Shown here: piece by piece, positions 43,714-51,566 of the stretch
Layout of the letters: every line of letters begins with the position of its first letter
Numbering within the stretch: position 1 is the first letter of the stretch
Origin: Pseudomonas sp. Choline-02u-1
GTDB taxonomy: Bacteria; Pseudomonadota; Gammaproteobacteria; Pseudomonadales; Pseudomonadaceae
DNA: 64,000 nucleotides
Direction of reading: 5' to 3'
NCBI RefSeq assembly: GCF_002836515.1
Contig: NZ_PJBC01000003.1
Coordinates: 186,001 to 250,000, forward strand
Notes under the pieces: generated by a model
Seen by the model: the letters and a program-made list of their open reading frames with translations, nothing else
Told to the model about the DNA's origin: nothing
Databases searched by the model: none
Made by a program: the position numbers and the translations under genes

Positions 43714-44199
43714 ATGAAACCTCACCTGAATGATCTGCTCCTCGATCACATCATTAACTCCGTTCCCGTCCTGCAGATCGGGCGTGATCGTATGGCCTAC
43801 TATCCAGGGGCTGCGTTCGCCGGCCTGGCCTGCAACGCCTACCCGCAATCCTGGAGAGCCAAGGCATCGAAAGAACCCAGTGGTTCACTTTGGTTCGCGA
43901 TCCACCTTGATGCGATCGGAATTTACTGGGAAGTTGACTATGTTGCATGGGCGAAAGGCTGCGCTTTCGTCTCTACCCCCGAGCATCGATTCTATTGGGC
44001 GCACGGCAAACCCGGGCTGGCTGAGAGGGTGCTGCGCTCCTTGTATCTGGACTGGATGCTTCAAGGTGCTCTTGCGGCTGAGTACGGGCCTGATTATTTA
44101 CCAGGGTTAGCCGGCGACCCAGTGCTCCTGGACGAGTACAGCGAGTACCAGGAGCAAATGGTCCAGCTACTGAGCAGATTCGCAATCGAGGCGCGATAG
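43714..44199 (+). CDS. Hypothetical protein
   Basis: 161 aa, no signal peptide or membrane segment; aromatic-rich middle (GIYWEVDYVAWAKGCAF) and a helical C-terminus. Not recognised. Single gene, followed by a terminator 110 bp away. Confidence 0.6.
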   Translation: MKPHLNDLLLDHIINSVPVLQIGRDRMAYYPGAAFAGLACNAYPQSWRAKASKEPSGSLWFAIHLDAIGIYWEVDYVAWAKGCAFVSTPEHRFYWAHGKPGLAERVLRSLYLDWMLQGALAAEYGPDYLPGLAGDPVLLDEYSEYQEQMVQLLSRFAIEAR

Positions 44200-44309
44200 G
44201 TTGAGCAAGCATTGACGACAACCGCGAATATCCTTAGATTGAATCCAGTAGCCGAGGGAAACGAGGGCGAAAGCCTCCACCCGCGGACAAATGAAAGTGA
44301 TTAACGAAG

Positions 44310-44333
44310 AAACCACCTCACGGTGGTTTTTTC
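44310..44333 (+). terminator. Terminator, rightward
   Basis: AACCACCT-CA-CGGTGGTT followed by TTTTCG. Confidence 0.8.
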
Positions 44334-44448
44334 GTTTCTGGCGCCGAATTTACCAGCAATCCTTCAAAGCCTCCCCCTGGTGCGCAAGGACATGTCCCGC
44401 CCCGGCGCTCACCGGTTTCCCTTCTCGGCCCGCGCAGCGGGCATAAAG

Positions 44449-44470
44449 ATCCCGGCCGAGGCCGGGATCC
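44449..44470 (-). terminator. Terminator of the leftward transfer operon
   Basis: Perfect GATCCCGGCC-GA-GGCCGGGATC palindrome, 22 bp after the last stop of the operon; only a weak T-tract (CTTTA) follows on the minus strand. Confidence 0.6.
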
Positions 44471-44492
44471 TTTAAGGCGCGAGCCGACAAGA

Positions 44493-45242
44493 CTACCAAT
44501 CCAGGACCTGGACCTTGCCAGGCACGCCCGTGGGCGCCGCGCGAGGCTTTGCCGCCGGCGCGGGTGCCGAAGTTTCCAGCGGCATGAGCGGCTCGGGTGC
44601 TGCCGGCGCGGCCGGCATAGGGCGAGAAGCAGCCGGCTGCGCCGGGGACACGGGAGCTTTCAGCTCAAGGGCCTCATTGACGTAGCGCAGGTATTCAGCG
44701 CCGGCCTGGACTTTCGCCCGTTCAGCCTGGTAATGCTCATCGAGCTTAGGGCTGGTCCCGGTAGCGATCCAGCTTTCGCGATCGAGATCAATGAAGGCCT
44801 CGAACGCGACGGGATCAATGCCCTGGAGCGGCTTGTACGGTGCTGGATGCCGGCGCAGCATTTCGGCAACGGCGGGATCCTTGTCTTTGTCCGCCAGCAG
44901 CCGCTGGAAACGCTCCTGCAGCGCATCACGCTCGGTACTGATCTGAGTCTGCATGGTCGTCAGGCGCTTCTGCAGTCCGGCAACTTTAGCCGCAGCGGTA
45001 CGCTTTTCCCCGGCCAGGCGTTCCGCCTCGGATTTCTCCGCAGCCGCTACGCGAGCCGCTTCTTCGCGGATCCCCTGGGTAACGTGGCCCGCGCCGGCGG
45101 CAACGGCGATGCAGAGCGCAGCGACGCCGATCGCTTTCAGGAAGCGCCCCGCCTTGTCGTTTAGGGGCTCGCCGGTGATAACAGCGCTGACCTGGAGCAG
45201 TTCGCCATGCTGGGCGAGGAGATGTGCGGAAGAGTTTTTCAT
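44493..45242 (-). CDS. Membrane-anchored coiled-coil protein
   Basis: 249 aa. One membrane helix (FLKAIGVAALCIAVAAGAG, about residues 35-55), a long coiled coil (EEAARVAAAEKSEAERLAG, LQKRLTTMQTQISTERD), then a Pro/Ala-rich tail. Its start overlaps the coupling-protein stop (ATGA). Last gene of the leftward operon; probably a structural partner of the coupling protein. Confidence 0.65.
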   Translation of the reverse strand: MKNSSAHLLAQHGELLQVSAVITGEPLNDKAGRFLKAIGVAALCIAVAAGAGHVTQGIREEAARVAAAEKSEAERLAGEKRTAAAKVAGLQKRLTTMQTQISTERDALQERFQRLLADKDKDPAVAEMLRRHPAPYKPLQGIDPVAFEAFIDLDRESWIATGTSPKLDEHYQAERAKVQAGAEYLRYVNEALELKAPVSPAQPAASRPMPAAPAAPEPLMPLETSAPAPAAKPRAAPTGVPGKVQVLDW

Positions 45243-47794
45243 GCTGCTACCTCCTCAGCGGCCTGTTCAATTTGCTGCTCGGTCGGGAATGTGAACATCG
45301 GATTGAGACGGATCTGGGCGCGGCGGATGGTGCCGCAACGATTCACCGCAGCCAGGGCCGTGAATTTTTTCATCGTCAGCGACCGGATTTCATCCGGCGA
45401 CACGAGCGGGATCTCGCCAATTTTTACGCTGCCAGCCGGCCGCTCCCGACGAATTGCGGCAGGCAGCTGCTGCCATGCCTGTTCAGCGCCCAACTTCTTC
45501 GCCAATTCAGAGACAGTGCTGATTGCCTGGCCGACATGACTATACGAGCGCCCCACTTTGATCATCTCGTCTGATGTCTGCGCTTTGGCAGCCAAAGTTC
45601 CGGTGGAGTAACCGCCAGCATTGGCCCCATACAGATTTGCGGTGGCCACCGGGTCCGTGGTGTTGGCCGCGACTTCGGAGAAAACGACGCGAGGCGCAGC
45701 GCCAAGGCGCTGAGATACATAATCGAGGGTCATCTCAGAGCCGACTTGCATGCTCACCACAGAACGGAATTGATCCAGGAGCATGATCGTGGCCTGCTCG
45801 TCCTGCAGTGCAACCTGCAGACCATCGAGGCCCTGAGTGGAGTACAACGCGCACAGACCGAGAGAGCGAGCCTTCGGAAGGATGGCAAGCTCTTCATGCG
45901 AAACCAGATCCTGCGCCTCGTCGACGACCAGCAGCACGGGCACCTGGCCTTCTGCTGTCCAACCATCGCCGCGGCGTTTGATCGCCGAGTAAAAGCGACG
46001 CTTGGCCAGGGCGGAAATGGCAACGCCAGTCTGGGTATCAGGCAGAGCCAGGCCAAGCATTGCTCCGTACAGGCAATCCTCGATCTCGATGCCTTCAACA
46101 GTGTCAGCCCATGCACCGAGCTCCTGGTCATTGATCAGTGTGCCGAGCCAAGTCTCCAAGTTGAGTTCAATTGATGAGCGCGTTTCATTGGCTTTTTCCA
46201 TATGCCGCGTCATGAAGGCACTGTATGCACGGTGAAGATGGCCTGGCAGAAGATCGAAGCAATTGCTGTTTTCCTCGATGATTTGCTTAGCGCGAGCGCG
46301 GCTGCCCGATTCAAAAGTCAACTTGTAGATGGATCCGAGCGTCCAGGGCCACTCGCCCGGCTCGATGGCATTCATCATCGCCAACACCTTAGCCGCGCTG
46401 CGCAATAATTCCCGAGCGAACTGCTCCCACTCGTTCCCGCAGACATCGCCGGCATTGCCTTTATCAGAAGAGAAAAGTTTGAACAGGGTTTCGGCTACTT
46501 CATCCGGCAGCAGCCCTTGAATGGGGTTGAATGCGGCATTTTCAGGACTGATTACCTGGAAGCCAGGCAGGCCTAGCAACTCGGTTGGCAGTTGACCTTT
46601 ACCATCCAGAACAAGCAAACCGCCCGCTTTTGCAGCCTGCCACTGCCAGACAACTGGACGAATGACAGCCGCAGTTTTACCCGTGCCTGTTTGGCCCAGT
46701 ACGAGCAAATGCGTAGAAAGGTCTCCCACCGACAGACCGAAAGGAATGCCAGCTTGAGCAGGGCTATACGGATCCCGCCGTTCAGCAAAAAGATCAGTTG
46801 CAGTGCCCAGGTTGATGAGCGAAGACTTTTCGCCCATTGCTCGTTCGATCTGTTCATTCAATGCGCGATCGAAGTCCGCGAATTTACTTTTACCTTCCTG
46901 CTCGATCAGCTTGGGATACGCGCTCACCGCGAGCGCCTCACGGGCGGCGGCTGCACGGGTTTTCGAGATTGATGCCAGATCGAAAATGCAGAGGAATGAC
47001 CATACCGCCGCAGCACCCGCGGCGACCGGCGCGATGAACCAACTCAACGAGTCGGCGGCAACGAACAGGCCGGCCAGCAGAATGGCGATACCGGCGACAG
47101 CCATAGGGATCGACTCATCAACCAGCGCTTTGCGCAGGTACGACACAGAAAGGTCGTCAGGGACAATCTGGCCATCCACGGGATTGCCGTCGCGGTCATA
47201 TGTCCACGCCCGATAAGAACCCACCAAGTCGGCCGGCGCTTGAGGTGGCGTCACTCGCAGCAGCACGCGAGCACCGAAGTCCTTCACATCCTGGATTTCA
47301 TCGTCAGTCAGCAGCACACCGGCCGGGACCATCAAGCGCCAGGCCGAAGGCGTCAGACCGAGCGAGCAACGGAACAGGTAACCACCGGCTACGGCAATAC
47401 ACAGACCGGCAGCAGCGGAACCCCATTGCCATGCCAGACTAGATCCGGTGCGACCCAGCAGGTATGCGGTAGCAGATACCAGCACGAGCGCCCCGACACT
47501 GAGCGCAAAATTCCGGGCGCGCAGGCGCTTCTGGAGTCGAGCGCCCGCATGGAGTGCGGCGCGAGAGTAGAAAGCGCGGCGCGTAAGTGACGCACGATCC
47601 GATGGGAGGGCCTCGATCACATCGTCATGCAGGATCTGACCGACGGGCCAGCCGCGAGTATCCGCGCTGAGTTGTGGGCCAAGCGCAGCGCGAATGGCCT
47701 GAGTACGGCGCTCGCGCCAGGCGCGTTTGGCTGCCTCGGGATCTGTGATCCAGAGAAGCAAGCTTGCCATGTACTTCTGGAATTGCGTTAACAT
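45239..47794 (-). CDS. trbC: TrbC/DotL-type VirD4 coupling protein
   Basis: 851 aa from ATG 47794, preceded by AAGGAAG. N-terminal membrane helices (about 98-143 and 228-272), then the ATPase domain with Walker A GQTGTGKT at residues 367-374 and Walker B VLLVVDEAQDL near 620. It links the relaxosome to the secretion channel. The length and N-terminal membrane region resemble IncI TrbC. Overlaps the downstream gene by 4 bp. Confidence 0.85.
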   Translation of the reverse strand: MLTQFQKYMASLLLWITDPEAAKRAWRERRTQAIRAALGPQLSADTRGWPVGQILHDDVIEALPSDRASLTRRAFYSRAALHAGARLQKRLRARNFALSVGALVLVSATAYLLGRTGSSLAWQWGSAAAGLCIAVAGGYLFRCSLGLTPSAWRLMVPAGVLLTDDEIQDVKDFGARVLLRVTPPQAPADLVGSYRAWTYDRDGNPVDGQIVPDDLSVSYLRKALVDESIPMAVAGIAILLAGLFVAADSLSWFIAPVAAGAAAVWSFLCIFDLASISKTRAAAAREALAVSAYPKLIEQEGKSKFADFDRALNEQIERAMGEKSSLINLGTATDLFAERRDPYSPAQAGIPFGLSVGDLSTHLLVLGQTGTGKTAAVIRPVVWQWQAAKAGGLLVLDGKGQLPTELLGLPGFQVISPENAAFNPIQGLLPDEVAETLFKLFSSDKGNAGDVCGNEWEQFARELLRSAAKVLAMMNAIEPGEWPWTLGSIYKLTFESGSRARAKQIIEENSNCFDLLPGHLHRAYSAFMTRHMEKANETRSSIELNLETWLGTLINDQELGAWADTVEGIEIEDCLYGAMLGLALPDTQTGVAISALAKRRFYSAIKRRGDGWTAEGQVPVLLVVDEAQDLVSHEELAILPKARSLGLCALYSTQGLDGLQVALQDEQATIMLLDQFRSVVSMQVGSEMTLDYVSQRLGAAPRVVFSEVAANTTDPVATANLYGANAGGYSTGTLAAKAQTSDEMIKVGRSYSHVGQAISTVSELAKKLGAEQAWQQLPAAIRRERPAGSVKIGEIPLVSPDEIRSLTMKKFTALAAVNRCGTIRRAQIRLNPMFTFPTEQQIEQAAEEVAA

Positions 47795-47868
47795 ACAAAT
47801 TCTTCCTTTCGTGGGTTTTCCTGCCGCGAAACGGCTCACTTGAGTTGCCGCTCAAGTGAGCCAACCTT

Positions 47869-48339
47869 TCACTCGCTCGGTGTGATAAGACGCCGAGGCT
47901 TTCCAAGCTTTACGGTTTCTTCTTCGATCAAGGCCACCACCACCGCGTGTTTTACGCGACGCTGAAAATGCTCCAGCTGGGGCATACGGCCTGTCACCGT
48001 CACCTGCAGTACGTCTGAACTGACTGCGTCATAGAGTGCGTGGGGACTTGGAAATAGGCGCAAGCTGGCCAGGTCAGGTTTCTGGTTCAGCTCAACTGCA
48101 CGAATCAGGGCACGGTTTTCCACCTCCAGGATCGCTACCCGGTACTCAGCGGCCACGAGGCCGGCATGCATAGCTGCCTGAGCGGGATCGCGCAGATCAT
48201 TGATCGAGTCGCGCGCCTCTTGAGCCTCGACTTTCTTGGCTAATTCCGGCATGCATTCTTCGATCGGACACGCCGCTGCGTTACCAACAAAAGCGGCAAT
48301 CATTGCAGCCGCCACAAACGCCAGTTTTTTGCTATCCAT
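47869..48339 (-). CDS. Small exported protein of the transfer operon
   Basis: 156 aa from ATG 48339. Signal peptide (KKLAFVAAAMIAAFVGNAAA), then a CPIEEC pair near the mature N-terminus and a C-terminal domain DVLQVTVTGRMPQLEHFQRR. Its start overlaps the preceding stop (TGATG). Not recognised. Confidence 0.65.
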   Translation of the reverse strand: MDSKKLAFVAAAMIAAFVGNAAACPIEECMPELAKKVEAQEARDSINDLRDPAQAAMHAGLVAAEYRVAILEVENRALIRAVELNQKPDLASLRLFPSPHALYDAVSSDVLQVTVTGRMPQLEHFQRRVKHAVVVALIEEETVKLGKPRRLITPSE

Positions 48340-48710
48340 CACATCGATCTCCCTTGCTTCGCTTCTTCCTGGGTTTGTTCGTTCCCTTGGTGCATTTGCT
48401 TTTCCTGAGAGTTGACCTCGTTCATCTGCACCAACATGCGCTCACTACGCTCGCGCAAGTGAGTCGCTTCGGACTTACCCTTATCGTCCTTGTCATGCTC
48501 TGCTTGGCGTTGTTGGTGCTGTTTCTGGATCGCATCCATGTGCGGATCACGGGCCAACTTGTCGAGGCCATCCATATCGACGCCCACAACTGCTTTGAAT
48601 TGCTCGCGCTCTTCGCGCTTGGCTTTGATCCAGGCCTCGGCGTCGTAGCCGAGAATCCGCGCCTGTTTCTTACGGCCGCGGAAATCTTCATCATCGCTAT
48701 GGGTAGCCAT
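48339..48710 (-). CDS. Charged helical protein of the transfer operon
   Basis: 123 aa from ATG 48710 after AAGGAGAGAAATCGC. Highly charged and Gln-rich (KQHQQRQAEHDKDDKGKSE), predicted coiled coil, no membrane segment. Not recognised. Confidence 0.6.
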   Translation of the reverse strand: MATHSDDEDFRGRKKQARILGYDAEAWIKAKREEREQFKAVVGVDMDGLDKLARDPHMDAIQKQHQQRQAEHDKDDKGKSEATHLRERSERMLVQMNEVNSQEKQMHQGNEQTQEEAKQGRSM

Positions 48711-48738
48711 GCGATTTCTCTCCTTCATGTGGTGCGCG

Positions 48739-49407
48739 TTAGCGCTGTTGGTAGTGTTGGGAGGGGGTCTTGAGGTACTGCTCAGCCGCCGGCACAAGTG
48801 TGGTCAGAGATACAACGACACCGATAACCAGGCCGGCGCATAGGTCGAGCAATCGGGCCTTGCCGGCGCGATTGCTCGCGGCGGCAAAGTCGGCCGAGAT
48901 CAAGCGAAGTGCGTTGTCTTTGTCCTGCTCGAAGTACTTCATTCGTTGGACCAGCACGGCGTTCTTTTCTCTCTCTGCTTCGAATTTGCCTTTCAGCTGA
49001 TTCCTCTCGGCAAACAGATTTGCCGAGCTCTCACCTACATTGGCCATGGCAAGGTTGATCTTCATGCTCAACTCATCGATCGCGATCTGAGCCGCTTCGT
49101 CTTGCACATGGCGTTTGGCGTCAACGATCGAGTCAGCCAGTACCTGCGCGATCGACTCACGCAAGGCCGCCCTGAACTGCATGTCATCTGCCGACCGCAG
49201 CAGGCGGTCAGGCAAGGCCCCCAGTTGTTCGCTCAACAGGGAGGCGCTGGCAAGATGGCCAGCAACACCGTCCAGCCTATCGATGAGTTTCACAGACTCT
49301 TCCAGGATGCCTGGATAATCGCGATTGCCGCGCAGAAGAACGTGGAGTCGCGTCACTTCATCAACGAGCTCATCAATCGAGCGGATTGCGCCGCCGATGT
49401 CACTCAT
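48739..49407 (-). CDS. Tail-anchored coiled-coil protein
   Basis: 222 aa from ATG 49407, overlapping the stop of the ParA-like gene. Long helices (ELVDEVTRLHVLLRG, NQLKGKFEAEREKNAVLVQ) and one C-terminal membrane helix (LCAGLVIGVVVSLTTLV). Tight coupling to the ATPase suggests a partner protein. Confidence 0.65.
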   Translation of the reverse strand: MSDIGGAIRSIDELVDEVTRLHVLLRGNRDYPGILEESVKLIDRLDGVAGHLASASLLSEQLGALPDRLLRSADDMQFRAALRESIAQVLADSIVDAKRHVQDEAAQIAIDELSMKINLAMANVGESSANLFAERNQLKGKFEAEREKNAVLVQRMKYFEQDKDNALRLISADFAAASNRAGKARLLDLCAGLVIGVVVSLTTLVPAAEQYLKTPSQHYQQR

Positions 49408-50215
49408 GGCGGCCACCCAGCGAATAGAGCAGGTACGGCGCGATCAACTGCTGTGAGGTAAACGATTTGCCGACCCCGCCCTTGGTCGAAACGACCATCA
49501 TGCGCAGGCGATCGCGTTGACCGAGGATCTGATCGAGGCGCTTGAACACCACATTGATCATTTCACGCACGGTTTTCGAGCCGGTCACGGCACGCATCAG
49601 GCGGGTATTGAGCTTGGCGCGGTCGAGGTCACCAGCCTGCTCGGCCTCGATGATGATGCTGCGCAGGCGATCAGCGATCGCTTCGCGCTCTTCGGAGATC
49701 TCCCACTGAGTCAGACCGATGCGCCGACTACGGCCATAGCGTTCGATTCGAGGCATGACAAGGAGCTCGGTGCCGGTCTGCTCAGCCAAATCGAACACTT
49801 CGGCAAACGCTTCGCGTAGCGCGAGATCCGTGGTGTCCTGGGTGCGACTGGTGATGTCGTTGAGCAGGATGGCAATCGGGGTTTGCTTATCGAATTCGCG
49901 GATCAGCTTGATGGTTTTGAAGGCGTTATCAACATCCTGGCCTTCGTCGCGTACGGGAATCAGAGTCAGGTCGAAGTGCCGCAGTAGCATCTGCTCACCG
50001 ATGGCCATGATGGTCTTGCTCGCTGTCTCATTGCCACCGATGTCCAGAACGAAGCTGTCCAACCCGCTGCCGTAGATCAGGTGTTCAATTGACGCGCCAG
50101 GGTCACTACCAACTGGGAGTTGCAGCGGGCGGATTCGCGATGCAGTGAGCCACGACGAATCGAGGTTCAGATCGTCCATTTCCACCAGGTGAGCAACTGC
50201 TGCTGCTTTTGCCAT
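49400..50215 (-). CDS. ParA/MinD-like ATPase with Walker A at the C-terminus (apparent circular permutation)
   Basis: 271 aa from ATG 50215, which has a strong AAGGAAGAG site; ATG 50236 is a weaker start. The N-terminus opens with the strand VAHLVEMDDLN that in ordinary ParA-like ATPases follows helix 1. VLDIGGNE (about 56-63) is the Walker B/switch region, and VRDEGQDVDNAFKTIK follows. The deviant Walker A, STKGGVGKSFTSQQ, comes only at residues ~243-257, and the protein ends LGGRHE. Joining that end to the N-terminus recreates the canonical order. First-but-one gene of the leftward transfer operon. Confidence 0.8.
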   Translation of the reverse strand: MAKAAAVAHLVEMDDLNLDSSWLTASRIRPLQLPVGSDPGASIEHLIYGSGLDSFVLDIGGNETASKTIMAIGEQMLLRHFDLTLIPVRDEGQDVDNAFKTIKLIREFDKQTPIAILLNDITSRTQDTTDLALREAFAEVFDLAEQTGTELLVMPRIERYGRSRRIGLTQWEISEEREAIADRLRSIIIEAEQAGDLDRAKLNTRLMRAVTGSKTVREMINVVFKRLDQILGQRDRLRMMVVSTKGGVGKSFTSQQLIAPYLLYSLGGRHE

Positions 50216-50254
50216 TTTCTCTTCCTTCTTGCTCATGGGTTTTCCCGTTGATTT

Positions 50255-50788
50255 CTAGAGAAACTTTCGAGGGGTTGCCGCCCGCTCTAAGTCAAGATTT
50301 CCTGCAGTTGAACCGCATTCTTCGTTAATGCTCGGTGCTTCTGCTGGTCGCTTATCGAAGGCTTCAGGGGTGTTCTTGCTGATGACTTCAGGGTGTAACT
50401 CACGCCCAAAATCAGGATCAGCTCCGGTCGTTCGTACGTTCGCCAGAAACTCTCGGTACTCGCGAGCCAGGAATTTTTGGATGAACTTGCGCAAGCTGTT
50501 GTAGCTAACAACGATTCCTGCCCTTTCCAGCATTTCCTGCTGTTGCGTGATCGGTGTTCCTAAGCGCGTTGCTTCGCGGAGGATTTCGATCCTCGGCAGC
50601 AAAGCTTTCGTGACGCTTCCCCTTACGTTCTTCTGGCCACTGCCAGATTCAGCGGCGGCCTTCATACGCTCCAGCTCGGCTTTCAATGCCGCCGTTTTGC
50701 GATCGGCCTCTTCCTGCTGCATCCGCATCCACTCCAGCTGGTCCTGCTCATCACGGGCGCGTTCGGCGTCTGTGCGTCGGTCAAACAT
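50255..50788 (-). CDS. Putative DNA-binding coiled-coil protein (KfrA/TraK-like context)
   Basis: 177 aa from ATG 50788 after AGGTGA. Acidic/basic coiled coil (ERARDEQDQLEWMRMQQEE, KTAALKAELERMKAAAE), then a helix-turn-helix-like stretch (PITQQQEMLERAGIVVSYNSLRKFI, i.e. about residues 80-105). First gene of the leftward operon, so possibly its regulator or a relaxosome component; not identified. Confidence 0.65.
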   Translation of the reverse strand: MFDRRTDAERARDEQDQLEWMRMQQEEADRKTAALKAELERMKAAAESGSGQKNVRGSVTKALLPRIEILREATRLGTPITQQQEMLERAGIVVSYNSLRKFIQKFLAREYREFLANVRTTGADPDFGRELHPEVISKNTPEAFDKRPAEAPSINEECGSTAGNLDLERAATPRKFL

Positions 50789-51131
50789 GGCATTCACCTA
50801 TGGTCGCTGCGTTTGTTTAAAACTGCTTGCTAACTCTACCAAAGGTTCGGCTTCTAGTTGGCGGTTTGTTGCAAACAAGCTGCAAAGGTAGGCCGCTTGT
50901 GGCTCATATTAGTTGTAAACTAATGCGAGTCAAGCAAAACTTGCTTAAAGTGATGCGAGATGCTTGTATATATACAGCTTTCGTTAACACATCTGCACCC
51001 TTCGGGTGCTTCGCGTCGGCCCGGATCCCGCGCAGTTCGCGGACTCCAAGCCGTAAAGCCAACAAAGCAAAAGCAAGGTACGCCGGCTAAAGTCGTCTAC
51101 CTGAGAAGCGTTCTCAGAAGGGAAAAGGAAA
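50789..51131. promoter_or_regulatory. Divergent control region and candidate oriT
   Basis: Between two divergent transfer operons and next to the relaxase gene pair. It contains ATTAGTT-GTA-AACTAAT (50908-50924), a TATATATA tract (about 50967), GCACCC-TTC-GGGTGC (50995-51009) and CTGAGAA-GCG-TTCTCAG (51101-51117). The inverted repeats and position are those of an oriT plus operators; I cannot place a nic site. Confidence 0.55.
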
Positions 51132-51566
51132 ATGGCGCGGAAAAAGGCTGGGGCAAAGACCTCGACCCAGTACCTGAATGAAGTTGCAGCGGTGCGCTTG
51201 GAGCGCCTTTCGGCACGCTTGGACGTTGCTCAAGGCCGCGTACTCGATGCCCTCATGTCCCAGCGTACAGACGAAGAGATCGCGGGCTTCCTAGAGGCGC
51301 AGCGCTTCTGCGCCGAGCCGTCTCGTCCGGTACCTGTTCTGCTCGATGGCCCGGTTGTGGCTTCGATTGCAGGCGCAATTACCCAATCCGTTTCTTCCCT
51401 TCTGGGCTCTGCTCTTCCTGATCTGCTGTTGCAGGTTCTCGCAAGCCAGGCCGAGCGCCGGCCTGAACTGCTCGCCGGCACCATCGAGCCGATGCTCAAT
51501 CGACTCGTGCCGATGGTTATGGATCGCCTCATTGCCGAGCAGACAGGCATGGAGATTGAGCGATGA
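51132..51566 (+). CDS. Probable relaxosome accessory protein
   Basis: 144 aa. Basic N-terminus (MARKKAGAKTSTQYLNEVAA) with a short RHH-like segment, then helical (LERLSARLDVAQGRVLDALM). Its stop overlaps the relaxase start (ATGA) and the candidate oriT is directly upstream, which is the main reason for the call. Confidence 0.6.
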   Translation: MARKKAGAKTSTQYLNEVAAVRLERLSARLDVAQGRVLDALMSQRTDEEIAGFLEAQRFCAEPSRPVPVLLDGPVVASIAGAITQSVSSLLGSALPDLLLQVLASQAERRPELLAGTIEPMLNRLVPMVMDRLIAEQTGMEIER

